Source: Actinomadura syzygii (lineage in GTDB: Bacteria > Actinomycetota > Actinomycetes > Streptosporangiales > Streptosporangiaceae). From it: a stretch of 64,000 nucleotides of DNA. The notes under the pieces were generated by a model. That model did not search any database, was not told the origin of the DNA, and worked only from the letters and a program-made list of their open reading frames with translations. Position 1 is the stretch's first letter. Each line of letters starts with the position of its first letter. Positions 49,357 through 58,012 of this stretch are shown piece by piece. The stretch lies in the NCBI RefSeq assembly GCF_008085905.1, contig NZ_VSFF01000011.1, positions 372,001 to 436,000 of the forward strand, written 5' to 3'. The translations under genes were made by a program, and so were the position numbers.

Positions 49357-49938
49357 ATGATCACGCAGGTTCCGGCCGGATACACCTATGGCTCCACGGC
49401 GCCGAGTCCGGTCTCGGCGGAGGAGCTGGCGCAGCTTGAGGCGAGCGTCCTGTTCACCGCCGACGACCGGGAGGCCCTTCGAACGGCGGGGGACGTCCTC
49501 GAAGACCAGGTCGAGGACGTCCTGGACGTCTGGTACGGCTTCGTCGCCGCGAACCCGCATCTCGTCGCCTATTTCTCGACCCCGGACGGGACCGTCCTGA
49601 ACGACTACCTGGGACGCGTCCGCGGACGGTTCGGCCAGTGGATCCTCGACACCTGCCGCCGCCCGCACGACCGGGAATGGCTCTCCTACGCCCACGAGAT
49701 CGGCCTGCGGCACACTTTCGAGAAGAAGAACAAGACGGACGACGCCCCGTCCATATCGCACATTCCGCTCCGCTACATGGTGGCGTTCATCTACCCGATC
49801 ACGGCGACGATGCGTCCGTTCCTGGCGAAGAAGGGACACGGCGAGGAGGACGTCGAGCGCATGCACCAGGCGTGGTTCAAGGCCGTGACGCTGCAGGTGA
49901 TCCTCTGGCTGAGGCCGTATTCGTCCGACCGCTGGTGA
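49357..49938 (+). CDS. Protoglobin-domain haem protein
   Basis: A 193-residue single-domain protoglobin. Adjacent aromatic residues in DVWYGFV (Trp59-Tyr60) correspond to the distal Trp-Tyr pair of archaeal protoglobin. The likely proximal haem His is His119 in YAHEIGLRHT, and SHIPLRYMVAFIYPI is the conserved later helix. Protoglobins bind O2, CO or NO and may act in sensing or detoxification. GAAGGG lies 9 nt before ATG 49357. The divergent Cys-bearing MarR protein is the probable repressor. Confidence 0.9.
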   Translation: MITQVPAGYTYGSTAPSPVSAEELAQLEASVLFTADDREALRTAGDVLEDQVEDVLDVWYGFVAANPHLVAYFSTPDGTVLNDYLGRVRGRFGQWILDTCRRPHDREWLSYAHEIGLRHTFEKKNKTDDAPSISHIPLRYMVAFIYPITATMRPFLAKKGHGEEDVERMHQAWFKAVTLQVILWLRPYSSDRW

Positions 49939-49973
49939 GGTCCCTGCCGGAACGACCGCTGGTCAGGCGCGGC

Positions 49974-50909
49974 TCACCCGGAGGTCCAGGCGCGGAAGCC
50001 GTCCCGCCAGCTCGGGTAGCGCGGTTCCCAGCCGAGTTCCTTCTTGGCCTTCTCGTTCGAGTATCCGCGCGAGCCGGTCATCTGGCCGACGACGAGGTCT
50101 CCGGCGAGCAGGCGTCCCAGCCACGCGGGCACGCGCAGCGGCGGCTTCGCGCCGATCGTCTGGGCCAGGTAGGGCAGCCAGTGCGCGACGGGCGCGGGGT
50201 CGTCGTCCACGATGTTGTAGACGCCGGGCTCGCCGCGCTCGACCGCCGCGACCGTGGCCGCCGCGGCATCGGTGACCTCGACGAACGACCAGACGCCCAT
50301 CCCGCCGCCGACCAGCGGAATCATCCGTTTCCTGACCGCGCCGAGCATGGCCTCCGAGGCGCCGGGGCCGTAGAAGCCGCCGTAGCGCAGCACGATCCCC
50401 TCGGCCGCCTTCACCGGGACGGTGGCGTCCACGTAGGCGATCGCCGCCGGGCCCCGCACGGCCGTCCGGAGCGGACGCCAGTCGAGCGGGTCGTCGTCGG
50501 TCTTCAGCCCGCCGCCGGGACGCGCGTCCGGCCCCGGCCCGGCGTAGCTCTGCGCGACGACCCGGCGCGTGCCCGCCCGCTCGGCGGCGGCCAGCAGGTT
50601 GTCAGTGCCGCGGGTGCGCAGCTCGTTCGTCGCGGCGAACATCCGGTCGAAGTTCCGGAAGCCGCGCGTCCCGCCGGACAGCGCGGTCATCTGGTGGACG
50701 ATCACGTCCGGCGCGGCGGCCGACACCGCCGCGATCACCGCGTCCCGGTCCAGGCCGTCGAGGACGACCGGCTCCGCGCCCGCCTCCCGCAGCCCGGCGG
50801 CCTTGCCGGGCGTCCGCGTGGTGGCCGTGACGTCGTGACCGGCCGCGATCAGGGCGTGAACGAGGTGCCTTCCCAGCGCCCCCGTCGCCCCGGTGACGAA
50901 GACTCGCAT
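49974..50909 (-). CDS. NAD(P)-dependent epimerase/reductase (extended SDR)
   Basis: A 311-residue extended short-chain dehydrogenase with the N-terminal cofactor motif VTGATGALGRHL, the atypical active-site segment VLRYGGFYGPGAS, and C-terminal GWEPRYPSWRDGF typical of NAD-dependent epimerase-like proteins. The canonical YxxxK is not evident in its usual context, as in many atypical SDRs. The substrate is unknown. It is divergent from the MarR gene at 51069. Confidence 0.88.
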   Translation of the reverse strand: MRVFVTGATGALGRHLVHALIAAGHDVTATTRTPGKAAGLREAGAEPVVLDGLDRDAVIAAVSAAAPDVIVHQMTALSGGTRGFRNFDRMFAATNELRTRGTDNLLAAAERAGTRRVVAQSYAGPGPDARPGGGLKTDDDPLDWRPLRTAVRGPAAIAYVDATVPVKAAEGIVLRYGGFYGPGASEAMLGAVRKRMIPLVGGGMGVWSFVEVTDAAAATVAAVERGEPGVYNIVDDDPAPVAHWLPYLAQTIGAKPPLRVPAWLGRLLAGDLVVGQMTGSRGYSNEKAKKELGWEPRYPSWRDGFRAWTSG

Positions 50910-51033
50910 TGCGTCTCCCTCCTAGGGTGCTCTCCCATGAAGACCCCGGAACGCCCGCGGGTGTGACATCGCCGGGCCGTGTTTTAGAGCCCCTTTGCCG
51001 TGAGGACGGGGTGCGCACGGCCCCTGGCCGGTA

Positions 51034-51048
51034 GTTCGTTCCGCGAAC
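51034..51048. promoter_or_regulatory. MarR operator upstream of its own gene
   Basis: GTTCGTTCCGCGAAC is a near-perfect dyad located 20 bp before the MarR start. It matches the two GTTCGT-N3-ACGAAC sites in front of the next gene, implying autoregulation. Confidence 0.65.
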
Positions 51049-51068
51049 TTCGCGGCTAGGGTGGACGT

Positions 51069-51515
51069 GTGGGAGCGCAGGGTGATGGGGAGATCGGCGT
51101 CGTCAACGCGCTCGTGCGCGGCGCGTTCCTGGTGAACGCGGTGTACGCCGAGTCGGCTCGCGAGCACGGGATCACGTCGCAGCAGGGCGTCCTGATGTGC
51201 GTGCTCATGGCGCAGCCGCGCGGGATGGGCGAGCTGGGCGGCATGCTCGGGCTGGCCAAGTCGAGCCTCACCGGGCTGGTCGACCGCACCGAGCGCCTCG
51301 GCCTGGTCCGGCGCGAGCCCGACCCCGCCGACATGCGGGCGGTGCGGGTCGCGCTGACCGCCGACGGCCGGGCGCTCATCGACGGCTTCTATCCGGAGAC
51401 CTGCCGCCGGGTGGAGAAGCTCGCGGCGGGCCTCGGCGACGACGAGCGCGCGGCGCTCGCCGCCCTGCTCGGCCGCGTCGTCATGGACAACGACGTCCCG
51501 GTCATCTTCATGTGA
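51069..51515 (+). CDS. MarR-family transcriptional regulator
   Basis: A 148-residue winged-helix protein: HGITSQQGVLMCVLMAQPRG, recognition helix GLAKSSLTGLVDRTERLGLV, and wing RREPDPADMRAVRVALT. GTG start at 51069. Matching GTTCGT/ACGAAC dyads occur before this gene and, doubled, before the downstream flavoprotein gene, so it is very likely their regulator. No cysteines are positioned for redox sensing in the style of OhrR. Confidence 0.92.
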   Translation: MGAQGDGEIGVVNALVRGAFLVNAVYAESAREHGITSQQGVLMCVLMAQPRGMGELGGMLGLAKSSLTGLVDRTERLGLVRREPDPADMRAVRVALTADGRALIDGFYPETCRRVEKLAAGLGDDERAALAALLGRVVMDNDVPVIFM

Positions 51516-51556
51516 CGTCCTCCGTCGCGGAACAAGCGCCGCCTCCATGAGTTGAA

Positions 51557-51593
51557 GTTCGTAGCACGAACTAATACGGTTCGTTCTACGAAC
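51557..51593. promoter_or_regulatory. Twin MarR operators before the flavoprotein gene
   Basis: GTTCGTAGCACGAAC (51557-51571) and GTTCGTTCTACGAAC (51579-51593) have centres 22 bp apart, two helical turns. Together the flanks form a 17-bp imperfect inverted repeat. They overlap a possible promoter (TTGAAG at 51552-51557, TACGGT at 51575-51580). Confidence 0.75.
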
Positions 51594-51613
51594 TTTAATC
51601 ATGAGGAGTGCTT

Positions 51614-52705
51614 ATGAGCCGGACAGTGGCGGTCATCGGCGGCGGGTACGGCGGCGCGTCGGTCGCCAAGGCCCTCGACGCCGAGGCCGACGTCGTCCTG
51701 ATCGAACCGCGGGACGCCTTCGTCAACGCGGCCGGGACGCTGCGTGCGCTGACCCGTCCCGACTGGGCGGGAAACGTCTTCTTCCCCTACGGCACGCTGC
51801 TGGCGCGGGGCAGCTTCGTCCGCGACCGCGCGGCGTCGGTCGACCCGGGCGGCGTCACCCTGGCCTCCGGACGGCGCGTCGACGCCGATTACCTCGTCCT
51901 CGCATCGGGCTCCAGCTACAGCTACCCGGCCAAGCCCGAGGCCGACTCCACCGACGAGGCCCTGGACCACCTGCGCCGGACCCACAAGGAACTGGCCGCC
52001 GCCGACCGCGTGTTGATCGCCGGAGCCGGTCCGGTCGGGCTGGAATTGGCCGGTGAGATCAAGACGGTGTGGCCGGACAAGCGGGTGACCGTCGTCGACC
52101 CGGCCGAGCCGCTGATGCCCGGCTACCATCCGGAGCTGCGTCGCGACCTGCGCCGACAGCTCGACGAGCTGGGCGTCCGCGTGCTGCTCGGCGTCGGGTT
52201 GGCGGCGCCGCCGGAGCCGGAGTCCGGTGTGGCCGGGACGTTCACCGTCACCACCACGGGCGGCGAGGAGATCACCGCCGACATCTGGTTCCGCGCGCAC
52301 GGCGTCAAGGTCAACAGCGACTACCTCGCCGACGGGCGGCTCGTCGGCAGGACGGCGCGGGGCGAGGTGCCCGTGACCGAGACGCTCGCCGTCCGCGGAT
52401 ACGAGCACGTCTACGCGATCGGGGACCTCACCGACGTCCCCGAGGTGAAGCGCGCCGGGTGGGCGATGCGGCACGCGGAGATCGTCGCGGAGAACATCCT
52501 CGCCCAGCTGCGCGGCGAGCGGCCGGAGGCCGTGTACCGGCCGACGCCCGACCCGATGATCCTGCTGCCGCTCGGGCCGACCGGGGGAGTCGGGCAACTG
52601 CCCACGCCGGACGGGCCGTCCCTCCTCCAGCCCGCCCAGGTCGCCGAATACAAGGGCGCCGACCTGTTCACCGGACGTTTCGCCGACCTGTTCGGCACCG
52701 CCTGA
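51614..52705 (+). CDS. FAD/NAD(P)-dependent oxidoreductase (AIF/NDH-2-like)
   Basis: A 363-residue two-dinucleotide-domain flavoprotein. The FAD motif is VAVIGGGYGGASVAKAL, the NAD motif VLIAGAGPVGLELAGEI, and the C-terminal FAD motif HVYAIGDLTDVPE. It resembles AIF/FSP1-like quinone or rubredoxin reductases. ATG at 51614 follows GAGGAG. It heads an apparent operon with an LLM oxidoreductase and an unknown protein, controlled by the MarR regulator just upstream; a quinone or xenobiotic stress response is plausible. Confidence 0.9.
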   Translation: MSRTVAVIGGGYGGASVAKALDAEADVVLIEPRDAFVNAAGTLRALTRPDWAGNVFFPYGTLLARGSFVRDRAASVDPGGVTLASGRRVDADYLVLASGSSYSYPAKPEADSTDEALDHLRRTHKELAAADRVLIAGAGPVGLELAGEIKTVWPDKRVTVVDPAEPLMPGYHPELRRDLRRQLDELGVRVLLGVGLAAPPEPESGVAGTFTVTTTGGEEITADIWFRAHGVKVNSDYLADGRLVGRTARGEVPVTETLAVRGYEHVYAIGDLTDVPEVKRAGWAMRHAEIVAENILAQLRGERPEAVYRPTPDPMILLPLGPTGGVGQLPTPDGPSLLQPAQVAEYKGADLFTGRFADLFGTA

Positions 52706-52719
52706 AAGGACGCAGGAAA

Positions 52720-53664
52720 ATGACTCTTCCGGACGTCGTCTTCGGATTCGGCACGCATCCGCGCGTCGACGAAGCGCCGGAACTGCTGCGGATGGCGGAA
52801 CGGGCCGACCGGGACGGCCTCGACGTCTTCTCGCTGTCCGACCATCCCTATCTCGGTGAACGCCTGGACGCCTATGCGGCTCTCGGGTTCGTCCTCGGAC
52901 GGACGCGGCGCCTTTCCGGGTTCGCCAACGTCACCAATCTGCCGACCCGTCCTGCGCCGATGCTGGCGCGGGCCGTGACATCGCTGTCGGCGGTGTCCGG
53001 CGGACGGGTCGTCCTCGGCATGGGCGCGGGCGGGCTCTGGGACCGCATCGCCGACATGGGCGTCGAGCGGCTCTCCCCGGCCGCCGCCGTGGAGGCGTTC
53101 GAGGAGGCGATCGTCCTGGTCAAGGAGCTGTCCGGCGGCGGGCCTCCGGTCACCCACCACGGCCGCCACCACCGGGTGGACGGGATCGCGCCCGCGCCCG
53201 TCCCCGCGCCGCCGGTGTGGACCGGATCGGTCGGCCCGAAGTCCCTCGCCGCCACCGGGCGGGTCGCGGACGGCTGGATCCCCGGCCACGCGGCGGACTG
53301 GCTCAGCGAGCGGTACCTCAAGGGGCGGGCCGTCATCGACGCTGCGGCGGAGGAGGCCGGACGCGACCCGCGTGAGATCCGCACCGTCTACAACCTTCCC
53401 GGCCGCATCACCGGCCAGCCGCTGGACGCGACGCGCGACCGCGCCGGGCGCTGGATCGGCGGCTCCGCCGCCCAGTGGGTCGAGGAGCTGACCGGGGCGG
53501 TGCTGGAGCACGGCGCGTCGGGCTTCATGCTCTTCTCGCCGGACGGCGGGACGCCCGAACCCGCGTCCGTCGAGCGCTGGGCGGGGGAGATCGTCCCGGC
53601 GGTGCGCGAGGCGGTCGGCGCGGCGCGAGGCGGCGCGGGGCCGAGCGGCGAGGCACTAACATGA
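52720..53664 (+). CDS. LLM-class flavin-dependent oxidoreductase
   Basis: A 314-residue luciferase-like monooxygenase-family protein (FMN- or F420-dependent). Typical features are AERADRDGLDVFSLSDHPYL near the N-terminus, GRVVLGMGAGGLWDRIADMG, and VWTGSVGPKSLAATGRVADGWIPGH. AGGA precedes the ATG, 14 bp after the flavoprotein stop. It could consume reduced flavin or F420 in the same pathway; the substrate is unknown. Confidence 0.92.
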   Translation: MTLPDVVFGFGTHPRVDEAPELLRMAERADRDGLDVFSLSDHPYLGERLDAYAALGFVLGRTRRLSGFANVTNLPTRPAPMLARAVTSLSAVSGGRVVLGMGAGGLWDRIADMGVERLSPAAAVEAFEEAIVLVKELSGGGPPVTHHGRHHRVDGIAPAPVPAPPVWTGSVGPKSLAATGRVADGWIPGHAADWLSERYLKGRAVIDAAAEEAGRDPREIRTVYNLPGRITGQPLDATRDRAGRWIGGSAAQWVEELTGAVLEHGASGFMLFSPDGGTPEPASVERWAGEIVPAVREAVGAARGGAGPSGEALT

Positions 53665-53668
53665 TCAA

Positions 53669-54721
53669 ATGCTGCGCACTCCGGGCATCGCCGCCTTCAC
53701 CGGGCAGCCCAGCGACCTCGCCGAATGCCGGGCCGGGACCGACCTGATCGGACGTCCCGAAGTGCAGGAGTTCCTCCAGTCCATCACCGACCCCGACGCC
53801 GCCCTCGGCGAGCTGACCGGGGTGCTGGACGGCGGCGACGCCTTCCGCGCCGGGATGATGGCGTTCGTCTGCGGGGTGCTGGTCGAGCGCGGCGGCTCCG
53901 CGGCGATCCCGGTCGACGCCGTCCTCGCGCTGATGGAGCGCCACCTGCTGCTGGCGAAGGAGCGCGCGGACGGCGGCGCGGACGGTGGCGCGGGCGCGGA
54001 CGACGAGTTGTTCGAGCGGTCTCCCGACCTCGTCCGGGCGCATCACGCGCTGCCGTTCGTGCTGCTCGCGGCCATGACGATGCTCAGCCGGGACGAGGCG
54101 GCGCGGCGGCGGCTGCGCGCCCGTCCCGGGATCGCCGCGCTGGTGGACGCGCTCCAGAAGCACTACGAGACGCTGTACTACCTCCGTGAGGTGCTGTCGC
54201 TCGTGGACGGCCGCGACGTCCTGCTGATCGACGTGCGGAACCGGCGCGGCTTCGCCCTCGGCCTGACCGGCGTGCGGGACCGCATGTACCACTTCTTCGC
54301 CCTCGCCCAGGACGCCCTGCTCCGCCACGCCGGGCCCGGCTACCTCGACGCCGAGCCGGCCGACCCGGCGGCCGTCCGCTACGCGCGGAACCGGGGGCTG
54401 ACCGCCGACGACCACCGGACGGCGGCGGACCTGCTCGACCACCAGCTTCTCGGATTCTTCTATCCGGGAGTGAAGAGGCCCGCCGGAGAAGCCGTCACCG
54501 GACTGTTCTTCCCCGGGTCCGCGCCATTCGAGGCCATTCCGGTCATCGCCGGGGTCCCGACCCTCTTCCTGGCCGAGAGGTCCTTTCACGCCCAGTGGTC
54601 ACCCGGGAACATGTACCCCGTTCTGCATGAGGCACTGGAATCGCGGGTCAGCCTCCGCGAACTGCCGTCCGAGGACGTCGAGGCGTGGCTGGCGGAATTC
54701 ACCAAGCCGCCGTCCGACTGA
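53669..54721 (+). CDS. Protein of unknown function in the MarR-controlled operon
   Basis: A 350-residue soluble protein that I do not recognise. It is mostly helical by composition, with blocks LQKHYETLYYLREVLSLVDGRDVLLIDVRNRRGFALGLTG and LLDHQLLGFFYPGVKRPAGEAVTGLFFPG as the most distinctive motifs (given here only as landmarks, about 170-215 and 265-295). An Ala/Gly/Asp-rich insert lies near residue 105. Its ATG is 4 bp after the LLM stop, so it should be cotranscribed with the two oxidoreductases. Direction and composition match its neighbours. Confidence 0.75.
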   Translation: MLRTPGIAAFTGQPSDLAECRAGTDLIGRPEVQEFLQSITDPDAALGELTGVLDGGDAFRAGMMAFVCGVLVERGGSAAIPVDAVLALMERHLLLAKERADGGADGGAGADDELFERSPDLVRAHHALPFVLLAAMTMLSRDEAARRRLRARPGIAALVDALQKHYETLYYLREVLSLVDGRDVLLIDVRNRRGFALGLTGVRDRMYHFFALAQDALLRHAGPGYLDAEPADPAAVRYARNRGLTADDHRTAADLLDHQLLGFFYPGVKRPAGEAVTGLFFPGSAPFEAIPVIAGVPTLFLAERSFHAQWSPGNMYPVLHEALESRVSLRELPSEDVEAWLAEFTKPPSD

Positions 54722-54728
54722 CCCGCCC

Positions 54729-55481
54729 CTATCGCTTCAAACGGGCGTAGACGTCGCCTGACCGGCCGCGCGGCCGGATGCGTTCGAGCCGTTTCTCCAG
54801 AGTGGCCGCGTCGAGCCAGCGCTCGCTGGCGAGCCGCATCGTCTCGACGGGCGAGTAGTTGTAGACGTAACCGCCCGCCTCAGCCCCGAGCCGCTCGACG
54901 ATGCGCAGCACCTCAAGCCCGGCGTCGTGCGCGGACGGGACGTACTCGAACGACAGCGCGGGCACGGGCCGCGTCAGGCCGCGCAGGACGTCCGCCTCGA
55001 ACCCCTCCACGTCGATCTTGCAGAAGGCCGGGACGCCGTGCCGCGCGATGAGGTCGTCCAGCGTCGTGACCTCGACCTCGACGGACTCGTCCCAGCGGAC
55101 GCGGGCGAAACTCCGGTCGGACGCGACCGACGAGATCCAACCGGGCGACATCGACGAAACGGTCGGCGTCGCCGACGACACGGCGAGCCGCGCGTGCCCG
55201 GGCTCCGCTCCGACCGCCTCCGGCACGATCGCGGTCCCGTCGTCGCGGCCGTAGAGGAGGCGCAGGACGCGCAGGCAGTCGGGCTGCGGCTCGACCGCCA
55301 CGACCCGCACGCCGAGACCCCGCCAGACGCGCACCCTCCCGCCGACGTGGGCGCCGATGTCGAACGCCACGTCGCCGGGCCCGATGAACTCGCCGTACAG
55401 GCGGCGCGCCCGCCGGTGCTTGCCGGGGACGCCGTAGTACATGACCAGCGAGCGGGCGATCCCGTAGGCGCGCAGCAGCAT
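54729..55481 (-). CDS. FkbM-family SAM-dependent methyltransferase
   Basis: A 250-residue methyltransferase. The SAM motif is VAFDIGAHVGGRVRVWRGLG, followed by VVAVEPQPDCLRVLRLLYG, and the FkbM core has TTLDDLIARHGVPAFCKIDVEGFEADVLRGL. FkbM enzymes O-methylate sugars, polyketides and other metabolites. The C-terminus (VYNYSPVETMRLASERWLDA) is characteristic of a conserved subset. It ends 8 bp from the convergent unknown gene. Confidence 0.9.
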   Translation of the reverse strand: MLLRAYGIARSLVMYYGVPGKHRRARRLYGEFIGPGDVAFDIGAHVGGRVRVWRGLGVRVVAVEPQPDCLRVLRLLYGRDDGTAIVPEAVGAEPGHARLAVSSATPTVSSMSPGWISSVASDRSFARVRWDESVEVEVTTLDDLIARHGVPAFCKIDVEGFEADVLRGLTRPVPALSFEYVPSAHDAGLEVLRIVERLGAEAGGYVYNYSPVETMRLASERWLDAATLEKRLERIRPRGRSGDVYARLKR

Positions 55482-55521
55482 CCGCCGACCCTACCGCGCG
55501 GGGCCCGGCGGGCCGTGGACC

Positions 55522-56340
55522 TCAGGGCTTGCGGCCGAGGCCGCCGTAGATCGAGACCTGCGAGTCGTCGATGCGGCGGGCCTCGTCGTCCGGCCGCCAG
55601 TGGTGGGCGGGGACGATCCCGGGCTCGACCATGTCGAGCCCGCCGAAGAACCGCGTGATCTGCTCCGTGGTGCGGCCCTTGGACTTGATCCCGTGCTCGT
55701 TGTGCTTCTTCACGGCGGCGACCGGCCGCGCCGCGCTGTCGAGGTTGATCGTCGACAGGGCCAGGTAGCTGCCGGACGGCAGCGGCTCCATCAGCCGCCG
55801 GACGATCCGCAGCGCCTCGTCGTCGTCGTGGATGAAGTGGATGACGGCGATCAGGCAGAGCGCGACGGGCTTGGTCAGGTCGAGCGTGTCGCGCACCTCG
55901 CGCGCGGTGATGATGGCGTCCGGGTCGCTCAGGTCGGCCTCGATGTAGCGGGACCGCCCCTCCGGGGTGCTGGTGAGCAGCGCGCGGGCGTGCGTGAGGA
56001 CGATCGGGTCGTTGTCGACGTACACGACGCGCGCGGCGGGGTCGACGCTCTGGACGACCTCGTGCAGGTTGGGGGAGGTCGGCAGGCCCGTCCCGATGTC
56101 GAGGTACTGCCGGACGCCGCCCTCGATGGCGAGGTGGCGGGCGACCCTGACCATGAAGTTGCGGCTGGCCCGCATGGACGTCCGCATGTAGGGGGCGACC
56201 TTCACGACCTCTTCGGCTGCGGCGCGGTCGGCGGCGTAGTGGTCCTTTCCACCGAGCAGGTAGTCGTAGACCCGGGCCGAGTGGGCCACGTCGGTCCGGA
56301 GGTCGAGCGAGGTCGGTTCATGGTCGGTGGCGTCGGCCAC
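55522..56340 (-). CDS. SAM-dependent methyltransferase, DUF574 family
   Basis: A 272-residue actinobacterial DUF574/Methyltransf_19 protein. Hallmarks are ARVYDYLLGGKDHYAADRAA, FMVRVARHLAIEGGVRQYLDIGTGLPTSPNLHEV (as separate motifs about 62-95) and VYVDNDPIVLTHARALL. These proteins are highly amplified in Streptomyces and relatives, and their substrates are mostly unknown. GTG at 56340 with AGGGGG upstream fits the family N-terminus better than an ATG 10 codons earlier. Confidence 0.92.
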   Translation of the reverse strand: MADATDHEPTSLDLRTDVAHSARVYDYLLGGKDHYAADRAAAEEVVKVAPYMRTSMRASRNFMVRVARHLAIEGGVRQYLDIGTGLPTSPNLHEVVQSVDPAARVVYVDNDPIVLTHARALLTSTPEGRSRYIEADLSDPDAIITAREVRDTLDLTKPVALCLIAVIHFIHDDDEALRIVRRLMEPLPSGSYLALSTINLDSAARPVAAVKKHNEHGIKSKGRTTEQITRFFGGLDMVEPGIVPAHHWRPDDEARRIDDSQVSIYGGLGRKP

Positions 56341-56652
56341 GGGATGCCCCCTTGGTCGGTGCGGTGGCACATCTCACAGGCTAGCCGGACTGCGCGTCCC
56401 ACCGGATCACGTTCGCGGAGGTCGTGGAGTCGGACGCGGCCGGGAGCGGCCCGACCGCCGGGGGAGCTACTCCCGAAATATGATCATTTGCTGTGGTAGG
56501 GGGCGAAATCTCCTTGGAACGCGCCGATTTCGGGCGCCGGAGAATCGGCGCCGCGCAGCCGCATTCGGCCAGATCGACTTGGGACGGGTGGGCATGGGCG
56601 ATGAGCCCGTCCCGGGGGGGACGGGCTCATCGTGTGGTCATGGGTCGGGAGC
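56341..56652. other. Intergenic region with a strong hairpin at 56600-56631
   Basis: No gene is seen. GATGAGCCCGTCC (56600-56612) pairs perfectly with GGACGGGCTCATC (56619-56631) around a G-rich loop, 22 bp past the stop of the DUF4394 gene, and should terminate it. The AT-richer stretch near 56475-56515 carries no recognisable gene. Confidence 0.7.
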
Positions 56653-57480
56653 TCAGCGGGAGTCGAGGGCGACGGCGACGTCGGTGATGGGGAGCGGGAA
56701 CTTGCCCACCGCCGTGGCCGCGCCGGTGAGCAGGTCCACGGTGTAGAAGGTGGAGGCGCCGTTCGGCGCGACGAAGGTCCCGAAGGCCGAGTTCGAGACC
56801 GTCTTGCCGTTGCTGAGGACGCTGTGGATGTCGAGACCGGCGTTGGGCGCGACGTTCACGCCGAGCGCACCGGTCGCGACCAGGAGGCCGTTGTTGGTCG
56901 GGGATTGGATGACGACCTGGTCGGTGTCGGCGTTGATGTCGAACAGGGTGGTCGCGGTGTCGTTGTTGAGGTCGTTGTTGGTGTAGGCGGCGGCCGCGAC
57001 ATTGTTGGCCGACAGCGGGCTGTCGATGGCCGTGGTGTTGGTGTTGAGGTCGTGCCGGAGGTTCTGGCCGGTGTCGCTGATCACCCGGAGCCGGTCGAGC
57101 GCCGGGTTGAAGTCGACTCCGAAGTTCGTGCCCTTCAGCGCTGCGGTGAGCTGGGAGACCTTCGTCAGGGTCGATTCGGATCCCGCGTCCAGCGAGACCG
57201 TGTAGATGCCGCCGGCGTTGCCGACGACGTAGAGCTTGCCGTCCTGTACCCGGAAGTCGATCCCGATCAGCGATGTGTCGGTGACCAGCCCTGTCGGGTT
57301 CTTGACCCAGTCGAGGACCTGCGGGGCGTCGGTCTTGAACGCCGCCACCAGCGTGCCGTCGGCGGAGATCCCGAACGCCTGGATCTTGGCGTTCTGGGCT
57401 GAGCCGCTGCCCGGGAAGCCCGCGACCAACGCCGCGGAGGCGGCCAGCGCGGCCATCCCCCACTTGATGCGCGTCTTCAT
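56653..57480 (-). CDS. Secreted DUF4394 domain protein
   Basis: A 275-residue exported protein. The N-terminus (MKTRIKWGMAALAASAALVA, then GFPGSGSAQ) is a signal peptide with likely cleavage after GSAQ. The mature part is a beta-propeller-like DUF4394 domain: DWVKNPTGLVTDTSLIGIDF, GKLYVVGNAGGIYTV, GVDFNPALDRLRVISDTGQN and ANNVAAAAYTNND. AAGGAG lies upstream. The upstream 180 bp has several AT-rich patches and a CGGTAC-N3-GTACCG dyad (57621-57635). The biological role of the family is unknown. Confidence 0.9.
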   Translation of the reverse strand: MKTRIKWGMAALAASAALVAGFPGSGSAQNAKIQAFGISADGTLVAAFKTDAPQVLDWVKNPTGLVTDTSLIGIDFRVQDGKLYVVGNAGGIYTVSLDAGSESTLTKVSQLTAALKGTNFGVDFNPALDRLRVISDTGQNLRHDLNTNTTAIDSPLSANNVAAAAYTNNDLNNDTATTLFDINADTDQVVIQSPTNNGLLVATGALGVNVAPNAGLDIHSVLSNGKTVSNSAFGTFVAPNGASTFYTVDLLTGAATAVGKFPLPITDVAVALDSR

Positions 57481-58012
57481 CGACTTTCTCCTTTCTTGGA
57501 CCCTGCCAAATGATTCCGGGTACGATTGCCGGGTCGGCAGGGTTGGCTTGGCGGTAACTGCCGAAAGCGCGACCGCTGATCAGGATGATCTGCGTTTTCG
57601 CGCACGCGGAATTAGCCGATCGGTACGTGGTACCGGATTCGGAGAAAAGCGCGACCATACGTGACGGGAGCGCGGAGGGCCGCTTTTAGCCCTCCGTCGG
57701 CTCATCGTGCCCCAGGAGGCGTGGCCGGGCCATCGCCGACGTCTGGCCGCAGATGGTCACGCCAGAGGTGACCTGCGGGTTCCACCCGCGCGGCCGCACC
57801 AGGACACCGCCACCCGCCTCACTCGCGCCCCACCGGCCCGTCCAGCCCCGCCAGTCGAGGGCCGGGAGTTCGCGGGCCGATCGCCGCCCGGATGCAACCA
57901 GCCGACCATCGGGTCCCGAAGGAATGGACAGCACCTATACGGACGGCGATGGAGAAACAGTGCGCTCCCCACACCATGTGGCACAGGACGGCAGTCAGCG
58001 CGGGCGGCGCTG
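57481..58012. other. Intergenic region before the carotenoid genes
   Basis: No convincing gene is present. It holds the presumed promoter of the DUF4394 gene, a CGGTAC-GTG-GTACCG dyad (57621-57635), a perfect 8-bp hairpin CGGAGGGC/GCCCTCCG (57673-57696) with an AT-rich loop, and the upstream region of crtI with TATACG near 57938 as a possible -10. Reading frames through 57750-58012 have the residue composition of noncoding GC-rich DNA. Confidence 0.5.
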
